From: Protula sp. h YS-2021
Taxonomy: Eukaryota; Annelida; Polychaeta; Sabellida; Serpulidae
Assembly: GCA_949752745.1 (NCBI GenBank)
Contig: OX457025.1
Location: 98,939,587 to 99,003,586, forward strand
Direction: 5' to 3'
Length of the DNA stretch: 64,000 bases
The notes beneath the pieces were generated by a model. The model had not been told where the DNA came from. It searched no databases and saw nothing but the letters and a program-made list of their open reading frames with translations. Shown in pieces: positions 1 through 12,176 of the stretch. How positions within the stretch are numbered: position 1 is the stretch's first letter; every line of letters begins with the position of its first letter. Position numbers and translations under genes: made by a program.

Positions 1-223
1 CCGTTCTTACCTGTGTATTGAGTACAGGTCAACCCCGTTCTCACCTTAACGTACTTTATTTTCTCCTCATCAAGAATGTGTTTCTATGCTCTTTTTTTGT
101 TGAGATTTCAAAAGTGTTACGTTTTTCATTTTATCATAAAAAGAAATTTAAATCAAGCCGATTTAAATTTGCATCAGGTGAGGAGAATAAAGTTTTTATG
201 TATTGTTTACTCTTTTTTTTCAG

Positions 224-320
224 ATGTCCTTACGCAGGCTGTGGTAACCAGACTCCCCTTAGCCTGGCTGACATGGAGAGTAATCTACAGTTACAGGATT
301 ATATACGCAAACTCAAATAG
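224..320 (+). CDS. Terminal exon of an NSE2/MMS21-like SUMO E3 ligase (partial)
   Basis: A pyrimidine tract and CAG at 221-223 form a strong 3' splice site. The exon that follows reads CPYAGCGNQTPLSLAD, then a short helix-forming tail ending DYIRKLK and a TAG at 318-320. The CP-x2-GC...D...L...I pattern is the C-terminal half of the SP-RING (zf-Nse) of NSE2/NSMCE2, the SUMO ligase subunit of the SMC5/6 DNA-repair complex. This identification is from family pattern only. The first base completes a codon begun in the previous exon, which lies before the window. Another zinc-binding domain with a similar CPxxGC motif cannot be excluded. No AATAAA is obvious just downstream. Confidence 0.55.
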
Positions 321-2268
321 TACCTGCCTTGTGTTTAGGATAATTTGAATGATTTGTTTTTCGTCAGATAATACATGCTCCCTGAGGGGAATATCCCCAC
401 TCCCAGACATGCCTCTTGCTGCATCTTTGCAGTTAATTCAGAATGAAAAAATAATACCTCCCCTTCCCCTCTTCGCAATGTGGCAATATGCAGTGTGTGT
501 GTTAACCAATCGATACACGCGACAGGAATAACGACATGCTCCCGTGCAAAACAGCAAACACCAAACGAGAAAGTGACTGATTTATGGAGCATATCTGCCA
601 AATAGACAACGCTGTATCCTTCGCATTTAACTGCTTTTGGTTACGAACACAATGTAGAGGGAACAGATATTTGGGTGTGACTAGAAACTGGAATTTACTC
701 GTTTGTCCATCAACATTAGAATCGGCAGGGGATTGGTGGATATTATGTGTGAACAGACTGGGGACACTGCCCGGCATTGCTGACCACGTGACCACTGGGC
801 TGCTTGGCACGCGTGGACAGACTGGGGACACTTCCTGGAACTAATGGCCACGTGACCACTGATCTGCGTGAGATGCCATACACTGCCTGTCTCAACCAGA
901 AGTGAAATCTGAGCGGTGACCTTAAGTGACCAATCGTTGCTAGGGTGACCTTAAGTGACCAGTCGTTGCTAGGGTGGAATGTGTTTTTGGGAGGACACAT
1001 ATTCACATGAAATGGTCGACACTGTAAAGTAGAGATGTTGCTATGGAAGTGTTGCAAACTGTTGCTATGGAGCGATCACCATAGCGATTAATTAGTCGAT
1101 CGAGCGGTCGGGAATTTCCGCTCGTCGAACGATGTCAGTTGCCTTTGAAGCAGGGTGGCTAAAGGGTTGGTGGGGGGGGGGGGGGGTAATGGAGGAATTG
1201 TGAGCCTATGACAGGGTGTAATTGTGCTTATACCGACATTATATATACCTATACAACGGCAGCGGCAAACAAGTGCAGTCTGAGCAGACATTGGCGATGG
1301 TCACCTGTCGAGGAGGGTCGGACTGAGCCTGACTGGCTTGTGAAGATTAGTTACGCATTTTCTCCAATCCGTTGCGGTTAACTGAGCCAACATCTGCCTT
1401 GGGAAAGAAACGGATCATTTCCGCGAAGCAGTAGACGGTAACTTCGTCACCTCAGCTTGGACTGCGTGCACGCATGCACACGTGTACACGCACTAGCTAA
1501 TATGCACGCAAGCACGCACGCCTCGAGGAGAGTATCAGGTCGTTCTTGTGTGTTTGCGAAAGTGTCACCGATGTCAGTGATGGATGCGTCAATCTTCTAA
1601 CGGTGTGAAAAAAAATTCTCATGTGCTTTGTCGATACGAAATGAAGGAATGAGGAGACAAGTACGTGGAAAGTATTTATAGGGGAGGGATGTGAATGTGT
1701 TAAGAGCGTCGGGAGGGTATCAGTTCGGAGGGGGGGGGGGAGGGGTGTGAATGTGTTAAGAGCGTCGGGAGGGTATCAGTCCGGGGGTGGGGAGGGGGTG
1801 GCAATTGGTGTTATATGCATTTCCATGCGTGTCATAAAAAAAGGGTGCGGAGAAAAGGGGAGAGGGTAACAGGCCAGACGCGGTCTGCACGAAGTGACAA
1901 TTGTATTAAAGGGGGCAGGGGGTTAACGTTCATTCAGTACTGTGTTCTTCACAAAAAGGTTTTTTTTTTAAGATTTGCACTGCGCGTTCGGTGAAAAAAT
2001 GGGACATTTTTTCAAACTTATCACTGCGTTTTGGGGTAATTTAAAAAATGTTATGGTCACTCATTGTAATCAGTTTGTGCATGAGTGCCGCCACTCCACC
2101 CTCCGTCCTTGGGTATTAAGTGTTTTAACCATGGGATATACATTTTTTTAAATGGGTTACACTATATATGAGGCATCTTCTAATGGTGTTGGCTGAGTAT
2201 TAATGGGGCAAACTGAGATGTGGCTTGTACAGGTAGGGAAAGTAATTCTTTAAAAAAATGTGGGGTTG
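321..2268. other. Non-coding stretch with small local duplications
   Basis: No supportable gene. There is a two-copy duplication at about 736-850 (each copy with GACTGGGGACACT and a CACGTGACCACTG), a two-copy unit of about 32 bp at 915-982 (GACCTTAAGTGACCA), poly-G at about 1171-1187, and a two-copy unit at about 1685-1800 containing a poly-G run. Confidence 0.5.
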
Positions 2269-2372
2269 TGTACGGAACGACCGCTTATTCCCCGGAATGC
2301 GGTACAAAACGAACGCTTAGTCCCCGGAATACGTTACAGAACGACCGCATTTTCCCAGGAATACGGTACAGG
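2269..2372. repeat. Short tandem repeat, about 34 bp, three copies
   Basis: Three copies of a unit containing GAACGACCGC and CCCCGGAATACG. An open frame over it is a repeat by-product. Confidence 0.6.
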
Positions 2373-2668
2373 CTTAGAAATCGTCGGACAAACCTGCGAA
2401 ATGAAGTTTCACGCAGCTTGAGCGGTTCTGCCATGCGCAGAAAGGGATGGAGGGGGGGGGGGCAGGAGAGGGGGGAATTCTCAGCAACGCGGAGTAAACC
2501 CCCGTCCGACCAATGGTTAGTGTGGGTGGGAATGTGGGCATTCATGGTTTCCAAGTCCCGGAGGAGCTGCATGGGTTGTCGTGTCTCGGCTGGCTATGAC
2601 ACGACCGGGTTATAAAGTTGTGGCAATTTCTCCACGTATCTGATTATTAGGCTGTCGTTAAAGTGTTG

Positions 2669-3058
2669 TGCAGAGTGGTTTCTGCCCGTGTTCCATTCTA
2701 GCTAGAGTCGTTTCTGCCCGTGTTCCATCCTAGCTAGAGTCGTTTCTGGCCGTGTTCCATCCTAGCTAGAGCCGTTTCTGGCCGTGTTCCATCCTAGGTA
2801 GAGCCGTTTCTGGCCGTGTTCCATCCTAGCTAGAGTGGTTTCTGGCCGTGTTCCATCCTAGCTAGATCCGTTTCTGCCCGTGTTCCATCCTAGCTAGAGC
2901 CGTTTCTGGCCGTGTTCCATCCTAGCTAGAGTGGTTTCTGGCCGTGTTCCATCCTAGCTAGAGCTGTTTCTGCCCGTGTTCCATCCTAGCTAGAGTGGTT
3001 TCTGGCCGTGTTCCATCCTAGCTAGAGCCGTTTCTGCTCGTGTTCCATCCCAGCCAGA
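2669..3058. repeat. 32-bp minisatellite, about 12 copies
   Basis: Units contain TTTCTGGCCGTGTTCCATCC followed by the palindromic CTAGCTAG. Copies differ at a few positions (GCCCGT/GGCCGT, GAGTC/GAGCC/GAGTGG). No gene overlaps it. Confidence 0.9.
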
Positions 3059-4786
3059 GTCCAAATGTAATAGAAAATAAGACAGTGGAGCCAAAAAATG
3101 TGGATACAGAAATGAAGCCTCATGTTGCACACAAATTGATGACGTAGTGGGGTGAAGAGCGAGCGAATCCTGTTCTGCCCCCCGCCCCCCCCCCCCCCCG
3201 CTCCCTCTTCAGAAAGTTGGCCAGTGTGGCTTGTTCTAATCAAGTTGCTGAAAAATCGATATTGTACTGAAATTGATACAGCTTGCCTGTTTGGAAACAA
3301 AGTATTGGAAGGAGCTAAAGCTGGCTGTTAATTTTTAAAATCACTGTACAATTCTTTCGTTGAGAAATTGTCTCTAATATCTTCAATTTTTATCACGTGG
3401 CTATTTGATGTCTTACACGCAGTGAGTACAAGAACTACATCTTCGTCTCATTCTTATGTCTGCATCAGAAATGTGTAAGGGTAAACGCAAACTGGCACAA
3501 TATTGTTAGAACTACGTTTGAAAATGGGTTTTTGGTTTGTTGGGTGTTGGGATGGGGGGATGGGGTGGGGGTTCAACCTCACGAGGCTTCAGCCCCTGTA
3601 ATTGGTGTGTAGAAATTTCTAATGGACTTTTAGCCAGTCCCATGGTTGTTACACAGCTTGGCGGGGGTTGGGGGGGGGGGGTGGGCGAGGGGGGGCGATG
3701 CTATCCTCACTTGAGGGAACTGAGAGCTGATTTTCTTGTCGTTCTTATATAGTTCTAAGCTCTCGTCATCGCTGTAAATGCTGTTTTCGTTGCAATTTAA
3801 CATTTTGAAACAGCAACTTATTGTTGCGCTTCCTTGAAAAAAAGAGAGAGAAAAAAATTCAAATGGCATTTTATTGGAAATTGTAAGGTTCGAGGTATTT
3901 CTGGAAGGATTGTCGTGTTGGAGACCTGAGGCAAGCCGTAATAAATGTCTGCGTTTGGTTTTGCAAATATTTTCGAGTTCATGACTTGGGAAAGTAGAGA
4001 TATAATTTTAAACTAGTGCTACCAGCCAATCTACCAATAAGAAAGCTATTGATTGACAAGTCGAATAGACTTTTCAGTTTTATAATCACATTGAACTTGG
4101 CTTAACTTTGAACTGTGTAGGTTTATTTTTGCAGGTAGCAAACTTGACTTTTTAAATACACTGGTATCACTTTACTTGTGGACGTGATATGCAGAAACTG
4201 GGAAACCGTGTTATGTTGTAAATAGTAAAGAGAACTGAGAAAAAGAAGTGGCTACCCACAGTCAATCCACAGTCAGTGAAACAGAAATGGCATTGGATAG
4301 GGGTGGGGGATATCTTAACTCCGCATAATCTAGTTTGTCGAAAGAATGACACTTGCCAGTTCTGTGCTTCATTTTTTTTCTTTTTTTTTTGAGCAGTGCA
4401 GGGTCAGCTGAGTTATACGTAATTGGATAAAGTACTCTTGTAAACGTTATGATTGTAGTATAATCAATACATCTGACACCCGTGACAGTTAAATAATGAG
4501 TAATTAGCAGAGTAAACATTTTTTTGTGGCAGATGAGAAAAAAAATGTGAAAAAGCCTAATTGCAAATAGTTGAAAAATTAGAGTTCAAAGTTGTTAAGA
4601 GAATGGTAAACTTATTGATTGCTTGGCTATAAATCTACTGTAGACACAGGTCCAAAAAATATGTGTTGCAATGTTTCGAGTCGCGTTATTTTACTAGCAG
4701 TTATAAATAGTAAAAGTCACTTGAATAAAAGCTAGATTTAAAAAAGATGATTGTATGAAATTGATTCACACTGCTAAAAGGTAACT
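3059..4786. other. Non-coding stretch
   Basis: AT-rich sequence with poly-C/poly-G runs at about 3180-3200, 3540-3570 and 3660-3695. No coding exon or RNA gene seen. Confidence 0.4.
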
Positions 4787-4884
4787 GCTTGGTTACCTAG
4801 GCGGCACATTTACATGCTTGATTACCTAGGGGACACATTTACATGCTTGGTTACCTAGGCAACACATTTACATGCTTGGTTACC
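4787..4884. repeat. 29-bp tandem repeat, about 3.4 copies
   Basis: Units begin GCTTGGTTACCTAGG and end CACATTTACAT. Confidence 0.85.
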
Positions 4885-7199
4885 GGAAGTTGTGGTTTAC
4901 GTCGCGTGCGCCTCCATTTCTGTACATTGTGTCGCTATGCATTTCATGATTTTAGCGGAAGTGCCACGCCCAATCAGCCGGAAACTCGTTTGTTTGTAAA
5001 TAAAGCGGTTTTTTAAGTCATTTTAGTGATGTTTTTATTTTTGGATTTGAAGCTCTCGTGGGTAGTGAATGTTTATCAATTAGCTATCAATTCGCCATCA
5101 ATCCATGATCAATAAACTGCAATGAGATTTATTGGTTTTGCATAAAGAAAGATAGAAAGACGCCTCGATGACGTCACAATGTAGCGACATCTATACGCGC
5201 TGTTATTGTGACCTGGTCTGTCGGTCTTGAGCATAAAGCCCTTGCTGTATCGCTATTGGCCACAAGTGCGCGAGTGAGTGTGATTAACAAGAACATGGTC
5301 AGATAAAAACTTTTGGAAGGGTTGGGGGGCGAGAGGGGGGGGGGGGGGCTAAATTATTGGAAATGCTGTAGTTGTTTTCTCGATGTACTTATTATTCAGA
5401 ACTAAGTCCCAGATTTCCACTTTTGATTTCTTACTATGGCACACTCGTTGAGAGTAAAATTATATTTAGTGCGTCGCGTGTGTGTGGAAGACTATTCCTG
5501 TACGGTATACCGACCGTTCGTACCGCACTCACACACAACGACGCATTTCGTGAAGGGAATTCAACGAAAAAAATCGATATTCAAACAGTACGTTGCATTT
5601 AGATAAAGTTTCATGTGGGAACGTTTGATTCACATATAATGTATGATGTTCGTTTTATTTCAATCCAATAAAAATAGTAATTATATCGCGGACTTTTTAA
5701 GTGGACTTGTGGAACAAAATGAAAAAATCACATTGAAAACGGTTCTTTTATTTTTGCAAAAGTATTTTGCTAAACAGATTCAACAAAGTGCTAACTTATC
5801 AACTTATCACTACCAAATAATCACTAACTTGAATCACAAATTAACACCCTCGCATTTAAAATAAGAATGTATCAAACAAATAAGAACGAAATAACGCGCT
5901 GTGAGTCCATTTCGGAATAGACTAACGCATATTAACGGAAATTTAACTCCGTATTTTAAGGAGATTGTGCAGCGCGAGTCTATTCTGGAATGGACTCGCT
6001 TTGAAGTGCTTTTATTTCGCGTGGGGAAAAAACATCTGAATTTTCACCAGCTTGATGTATTCTTGTTTTATAATAGTGTGTTAAATTATTGATTTTACAT
6101 GGCATCTGTGGAATGTATCACAAAATATTGATGAATATATTCTGTACAAGGCCAGTGGCGTAAGACACGAGGAGTCCTGGTCACATCAAGTGATGTCCAA
6201 TCAGAATGTCCGATCACAAAATCTGTATCAAACCTGATTGGATAACACATGATGTCATCACCCAAAACAAACAGGATCAAAGTTCTGAGAAAAGTCGGAA
6301 CTTCCACAACCGAGCTTGGAAAGTTTGTTGAAATTCCACCATTGCTGTAAAAAAAAAAAGGATCGCAAGCACCCTTAACGTAAAAGCTATCCATCTGAAG
6401 GTCGACTTTAAAAAGATTTTGGCTGCTCTCCGACTGGTATACGAAACAATCGGTATAAAACCTGCAGTAGGAATAAAATCTTAGAGGATTGTGTACCACA
6501 CACAGGCAACCCCATGCGCACAGAGAGCGCGAAAGACGAACGAGAGACGAGATTAGCTTGGCAGACGTAAACTTTTCTTATGTATAAAGGCTGAACCACT
6601 TTAAGGACAACTTTGAAGACAAAATTCTCAGTTATAATGCACTTCTTCTGTGCCGCTCTTAAAACAAGCGGCTTTGGAAAAAGCACGGAGGAGGGGGGGG
6701 GGGGGGGAGAGAGAGGAGGGGAACTGCTTGATCCAATCGTCATTAGTGACGAGCAGTACAGATGCCGATGAGTCTCGAGTCAATGCCTATCGTTGGCTGA
6801 CTATACAGGCGAAACAGCCGTAACTGTATCAACCATTTTATGAATTAAGATCACTTTTTTTTTTGCACAAATCAGATCTAATTTAATACTTAAAATATGT
6901 ATAAAAGATTTTTTAATCAGCTTTGAAAACTGGATTGAGCGGTGCATGAACAGTACTGAGCCTCTGAAATAACACATGGAAACTATACAAGGTCACATCC
7001 GCGTCACCAATCGATAACGTTTCTACTGACGTCACGAAGCGTACGTCAGGGGAAAAAATAAGGACACCACTACTCCGTGACATGAGACGAGCTCGCACAA
7101 TACTTTACGGCTGTCTGTCATCCGGTCGTTTCGTGGTAGGAGGGGCTGCGGAGTCTGCTACGGTGCTGAGGCAAAAAAAAAAACAAAAAAAAAACTGCG
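4885..7199. other. Non-coding stretch with one small inverted-repeat element
   Basis: No supportable gene. It holds a palindromic element at 5896-6001 (listed separately) and poly-G runs at about 5335-5350 and 6690-6710. Confidence 0.4.
5896..6001. mobile_element. Small inverted-repeat element (MITE-like)
   Basis: The 20-bp arms at 5904-5923 and 5977-5996 are reverse complements with about one mismatch (core GAATAGACT / AGTCTATTC). A smaller internal inverted repeat (ACGGA...TCCGT) lies between them. No target duplication is clear. Confidence 0.45.
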
Positions 7200-7635
7200 C
7201 ATAGCCAATACGTGTCCGATCACGTGTCACTGACATCACCCTACACGTGTCACCGAAACATTAGGCGATGCGTGTCACATTAGCCGGCAGGGTTCATTAA
7301 CAGATTATCTGACATGTTACTGGCACATCACCTCACACGTGTCGCCCTGACACATTGGCCGGCAAGGTTCCCTGGCATGTTGCCCGACATGTCACTGACA
7401 TATTATCCTACACGTGTCGCTGACGCATTAGGCGAGCATGTCACTGACACAGCAGCCGACAGAGTTCACTGACATTATCCAACGTGTCACTGACATATTG
7501 CCCGACACATGTCGCCAACATATTAGGCGACGCGTGGCACTGACACATTAGCCGGTAGGGTCCACTGACAGATTATCCGACGTGTCACTGCCATATTACC
7601 CGACACGTCTCAGTCACGCATCACCCGACTACAAT
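7200..7635. repeat. Degenerate tandem array rich in ACGTGTCACTGACA
   Basis: Units of roughly 40-50 bp contain (A)CGTGTCACTGACA, CACATTAGGCGA or ACATTAGCCGG. They are strongly diverged, so the array is old. Confidence 0.6.
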
Positions 7636-8404
7636 CCCTGTCACAGATTCGAGCCAGCTGCAAGAGACAGACAAATCAATAGAATCTATTGAACTTTTGA
7701 GATCAGTAAAAAAATCCACGCAGAACTGAAGGTGCTATTACGCCGCGTTCGGGGGCGTCTCGAGCTTGGCACAAGTTAAAAAAGTACACAGAAAAGTGTT
7801 CTCCCCGGTACTTAAAAACTATCCAAAACAACATATTACAACCACAGAATACTTAAAGTGTGTGTACATTCACTGCAGTTGTCATGACTACATAAAAGGA
7901 TAACTCCACCCCCCCACCAACCCCCTCCCCCTCCAAACACCGTCTACATTGATGACCACGAGCTAAAACTTCTGTTTGGTCGGCCCCCTCCGGGTGAAAA
8001 CATACAAAGCGGCAACCCTAATTACATATAGTCATTTCAGCTGGTACTGGCAGCAACACGAGTGTGTCAAAAACAGTGTGAGATTGGTGTATTTACATAT
8101 ATCAATATAACGACCACCGTTAACGACGCCGTGATCGAAATCACACGATTCAAATCACATGACCGAAATCATATGCACAGAAATTACAACTATACAATAA
8201 ATACGCAACAAACATTAAAATTAAGTACACAAGATCGTCGATAACAAAAAGATCTCCATGAAGCGTACAATGTATAATACACAAAAAGCTGCTAAAGTAT
8301 CTGATTTGGCATTACTGTTCATTTAGTTACAATACTGATCTATACTGCTATGAATAAATTACAGTGCTAAAACCATAAACTTGTATCAACAACAAAATGT
8401 GCCA
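7636..8404. other. Non-coding stretch
   Basis: Nothing supportable was seen apart from a C-rich patch at about 7908-7935. Confidence 0.35.
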
Positions 8405-8655
8405 ATGTTATCTCACGACCACAGAACGTGTCTACGTCACAAAAAGACAACAGAAAGAATGTGTCTAAGCCACCGAATGACAACAGAACGTGTCTACGTC
8501 ACCACAGGACGACAGAACGTGTCTATGTCACCTCAGGAAGACATTTGTATACGTCACCTCAGGACGACAGAACGTGCCTACGTCACCACAGGACGATAGA
8601 TCGTGTCTACGTCACTTCACGACGACAGATCGTGTCTTCGTCACCTCGGCAGAGC
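8405..8655. repeat. 29-bp minisatellite, about 8 copies
   Basis: Units contain GACGACAGAACGTGTCTACG followed by TCACC. Copies are moderately diverged. Confidence 0.75.
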
Positions 8656-9439
8656 ACATTAGATACTAGAACTCGAAATATCACTGAAATTATAAAATAA
8701 AAAACGTAATAAGAAGCATTGACACTTCTGTTTGGCTGACTGTTCTTTGGTCATAAAACGAAAATTTTACAGGGAAAAAAATTTTAAAGCAAAATCCGCA
8801 GCGATTTCAATATAAAATAATAAACAAAAATAATAAACAGAAATAATAAACAGAAATAATAAACAAACAAAGGCCTTCAAATATCCTGGATATTTCACAA
8901 ATATAAAGGAATGGTGAAATCACAACCACGCGAGGCAAAACGGAATGCAGAGCCATCACAATCGTTGCTATGTAACGGAACATAAGGCAGCGATACGAAC
9001 ACTTCCGGAAACACACGAAGCACTCAGAAAGCAAGTGGGGGGCGAGGGGCGGGGGCGGGCATTACAGTGCTATATGAAGTGATTTCTTTATTTTTTTTAA
9101 CCCATTTATGTGACCCGATTATGCGCGACGGAATTCTGCGCAGACAAATAACTCCCACCTCCCATTCGCCCACCCCCCCTCCCACTCCCACCCCACCCTT
9201 TTTTTTTAAAGGGATAAATGCATACTGCTAAAACCCGTTATGACAGAAATTCTCGATGGTATCATACAGTCTTTTTTATCGGCGCTGAACAATTACCAAA
9301 CCAGTGTAACCTGTTATGTTGTTAAGGAAAGGCCAGTGTTCACAGAAAAGTGTTTTCGTCGGGAATGACTGCCTCCCATGAATATTCAACTTCATAATCA
9401 AACCCCGTTAATCGACGGACGCACAATCAGCATACCCAG

Positions 9440-9562
9440 TAGGCTCAACATTTTCACAGACTATTTACCCAGTGGGCTAAATATTTTCATAGGCTATTTA
9501 CCCAGTGACCTCAACATTTTCATAGACTATTTACCCAGTGGCCTCAACATTTTCAAAATTCG
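9440..9562. repeat. 33-bp tandem repeat, four copies
   Basis: Units contain CTATTTACCCAGTG and AACATTTTCA. Because 33 is a multiple of three, an open frame runs through it. Confidence 0.8.
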
Positions 9563-9596
9563 AATTGAATTTCGCCTCTGCAACTTCTTAGGGCCA

Positions 9597-9905
9597 TGAG
9601 GACGAACAGTGTCCTGACACAAAAGTGCCATGTGCTGGCTTACTGAGGACAGTAACCTGACGCGAGAGTTGCATGTGCTGGCTTACTGAGGACAGTGTCC
9701 TGACACGAGAGTGCCATGTTCTGGCTTACTGAGGACAGTGTCCTGACACGAGAGTGCCATGTGCTGGCTTACTGAGGACAGTGTCCTGACACGAGAGTGC
9801 CATGTGCTGGCTTATTGAGGACAGTATCCTGACACGAGAGTGCCATGTGCTGGCTTATTGAGGACAGTATCCTGACACGAGAGTGCCATGTGCTGGCTTA
9901 CTGCC
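9597..9905. repeat. 43-bp minisatellite, about 7 copies
   Basis: Units begin GAGGACAGTGTCCTGACAC and end CTGGCTTACT. The GGACAGTGTCC core is itself a near palindrome. Confidence 0.9.
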
Positions 9906-10006
9906 CAGACCAGCCGATGACGAGACTTTAGATAAAAACTAGAGCAGTGTGCATAGCCCACATATTCCCCACAGGCTCCCCATCAGTTAAACACGGCCAT
10001 CAATAG

Positions 10007-10535
10007 TCAATCAAGAGCTGAAATTTTCCAAGTCCAGTTGGTGCATTTTCCTTGGACGAACCTGGCCCATTTACAATACCGATCTCTGTTTGTTCCCATA
10101 GAAGCTACATACCAGGTTTCATTAAAATCCTTGCAGTTGTTCTTGAGATATACAAATTCATTCCGATGCTGAAAAATTTCCAGGCTTTGGTAAATTTCAA
10201 AGTGCATTTGGCTCTTTTTCCTTGGGCCAACCTAACCCATTGACAATACCGATCCTTGCTAGTGCCCACAGAAAATACAAACCAAGTTTCATGAAAATCC
10301 TTGAAGGAGTTTTTAAGTTATCGTGTTAACAAGGTCACACAATAGTCAATGAAGAGCTGAAATTTTCTAAGTCCAGCTGGTTCATTTTCCTTGGACGGAC
10401 CTGGCCCATTTACAATACCGATCCGTGTTTGCTCCCATAGAAGGTACATGCCAAGTTTCATGAAAATCCTTGCAGGAGTTTTTAAGTTATCGTGTTAACT
10501 AGCTCTTGATGACAGACCGACAGACCGGCCGACCG
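10007..10535. repeat. Interspersed repeat, about three degenerate copies, with a GACAGACC tail
   Basis: Blocks of roughly 165-300 bp repeat the phrases CAAGTTTCATGAAAATCCTTG, TTTACAATACCGATC and CATTTTCCTTGGACG. The last copy runs into (GACAGACC)n at about 10511-10535. Similar GACA/GACG tails close the repeat regions at 29587-29620 and 32128-32160, pointing to one type of invertebrate interspersed repeat (inference). Confidence 0.5.
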
Positions 10536-10880
10536 ACACGCGGTCGATCGCATATGTTCTACCTGTGGGGAATAAATTACAAGGCGGGCTTGTTACATTT
10601 CCGCTTACAAGGGCACAACCTAAGTGCATTTTATGTTAATATTAGGTCACCCCAGGTACCTACCAACAACAAAGGTCAGGCTCTAAAGACTTATAATATA
10701 TCCAAAACCAATCATTCTATCATTCTATCATTCTATCGTAGCCTGGAATAATACACGATATTTGTGCAGTTTTCTCAATTCATCCTAAGCCGTACCCCAC
10801 CCCTCCCCCAACCCCCATTACCCGTAAAATTATAATTTCACAAGGATTACCGATAGAAGTTAACTGACGTAGGTTTTACA
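10536..10880. other. Non-coding spacer
   Basis: No gene seen. It contains a CATTCTAT triplication at about 10710-10737. This is the region where the - strand GAS2-like transcript would be expected to end, but no clear AATAAA in that orientation was found. Confidence 0.3.
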
Positions 10881-11905
10881 CTCTTCAGTAACAGGACATG
10901 TGACGCATCACGTGATACAATGTGCGGGCAACAGGACACGTGACGCATCACTTGATATACTCTTCCAGCAACAGGACACGTGACGCATCACGTGATACAC
11001 TCTTACAGCATCAGGACACGTGACGCATCACGTGATATACTCTTCCAGCAACAGGACACGTGACGCATCACGTGATATACTCTTCCAGCAACAGGACACG
11101 TGACGCATCACGTGATACACTCTTACAGCATCAGGGCACGTGAGGCCTCACATGATACACTCTTCCAGCAACAGGACACGTGACGCATCACGTGATATAC
11201 TCTTCCAGCAACAGGACACGTGACGCATCACGTGATACACTCTTACAGCATCAGGACACGTGACGCATCACGTGATATACTCTTCCAGCAACAGGACACG
11301 TGACGCATCACGTGATATACTCTTCCAGCAACAGGACACGTGACGCATCACGTGATACACTCTTCCAGCAACAGGACACGTGACGCATCACGTGATATAC
11401 TCTTCCAGCATCAGGGCACGTGAGGCATCACATGATACACTCTTCCAGCAACAGGACACGTGACGCATCACGTGATATACTCTTCCAGCAACAGGACACG
11501 TGACGCATCACGTGATACACTCTTACAGCATCAGGACACGTGACGCATCACGTGATATACTCTTCCAGCAACAGGACACGTGACGCATCACGTGATATAC
11601 TCTTCCAGCATCAGGGCACGTGAGGCATCACATGATACACTCTTCCAGCAACAGGACACGTGACGCATCACGTGATATACTCTTCCAGCAACAGGACACG
11701 TGACGCATCACGTGATACACTCTTACAGCATCAGGACACGTGAGGCATCACATGATACACTCTTCCAGCAACAGGACACGTGACGCATCACGTGATACAC
11801 TCTTACAGCATCAGGACACGTGAGGCATCACATGATACACTCTTCCAGCAACAGGACACGTGACGCATCACGTGATACACTCTTACAGCATCAGGACACG
11901 TGAAA
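10881..11905. repeat. 40-bp minisatellite with two CACGTG E-boxes per unit, about 25 copies
   Basis: The period is exactly 40 bp. Each standard unit carries ACACGTGACG and ATCACGTGAT, two CACGTG palindromes with a 6-bp gap. Variant units read GGCACGTGAGG and CACATGAT and have lost the second box; they recur every few units, giving a higher-order pattern. The array lies about 55 bp beyond the GAS2-like stop codon, so on the - strand it is in the 3' UTR or immediate 3' flank. Confidence 0.92.
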
Positions 11906-11960
11906 CAGCGCAAAACAATCATACACACAACAGACGTGACTCCACAAAGAAGAGACCCAA

Positions 11961-12176
11961 TCAGATGACGCTGCTCATTTTGCGGCGCGCGCCCGCGCTC
12001 TTATAACGCCCCCTAGCGTGCAAATAGTCGCCCTCCTTGGCGCGTCCGTGCTGGCGGGCCAGATTGCCGTTACGCTTGAACTCCAATATCCGGCACGGAT
12101 CGTGAGTGTCCAGATAATGCTCCAGCGTGTCCCAGCCCCCGCCCACACGCACCATTAAATGTCGGTCTTGTAATAA
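11961..12176 (-). CDS. GAS2: GAS2-like exon 7 (terminal): second half of the GAR domain
   Basis: The acceptor is TTTCTAG just before 12176. The exon reads [15 protein letters not shown], then [15 protein letters not shown], a basic tail of about 35 residues, and TGA at 11963-11961. The exon is 216 nt in phase 0. Confidence 0.9.
   Translation of the reverse strand, partial: LLQDRHLMVRVGGGWDTLEHYLDTHDPCRILEFKRNGNLARQHGRAKEGDYLHARGRYKSAGARRKMSSVI

Noticed and set aside
2220..2615. 131-codon + strand frame
   Set aside because: It runs through a three-copy repeat and a G-run; no conserved motif.
10881..11905. CRISPR-like array
   Set aside because: The units are contiguous 40-bp repeats with no unique spacers, in an animal genome.
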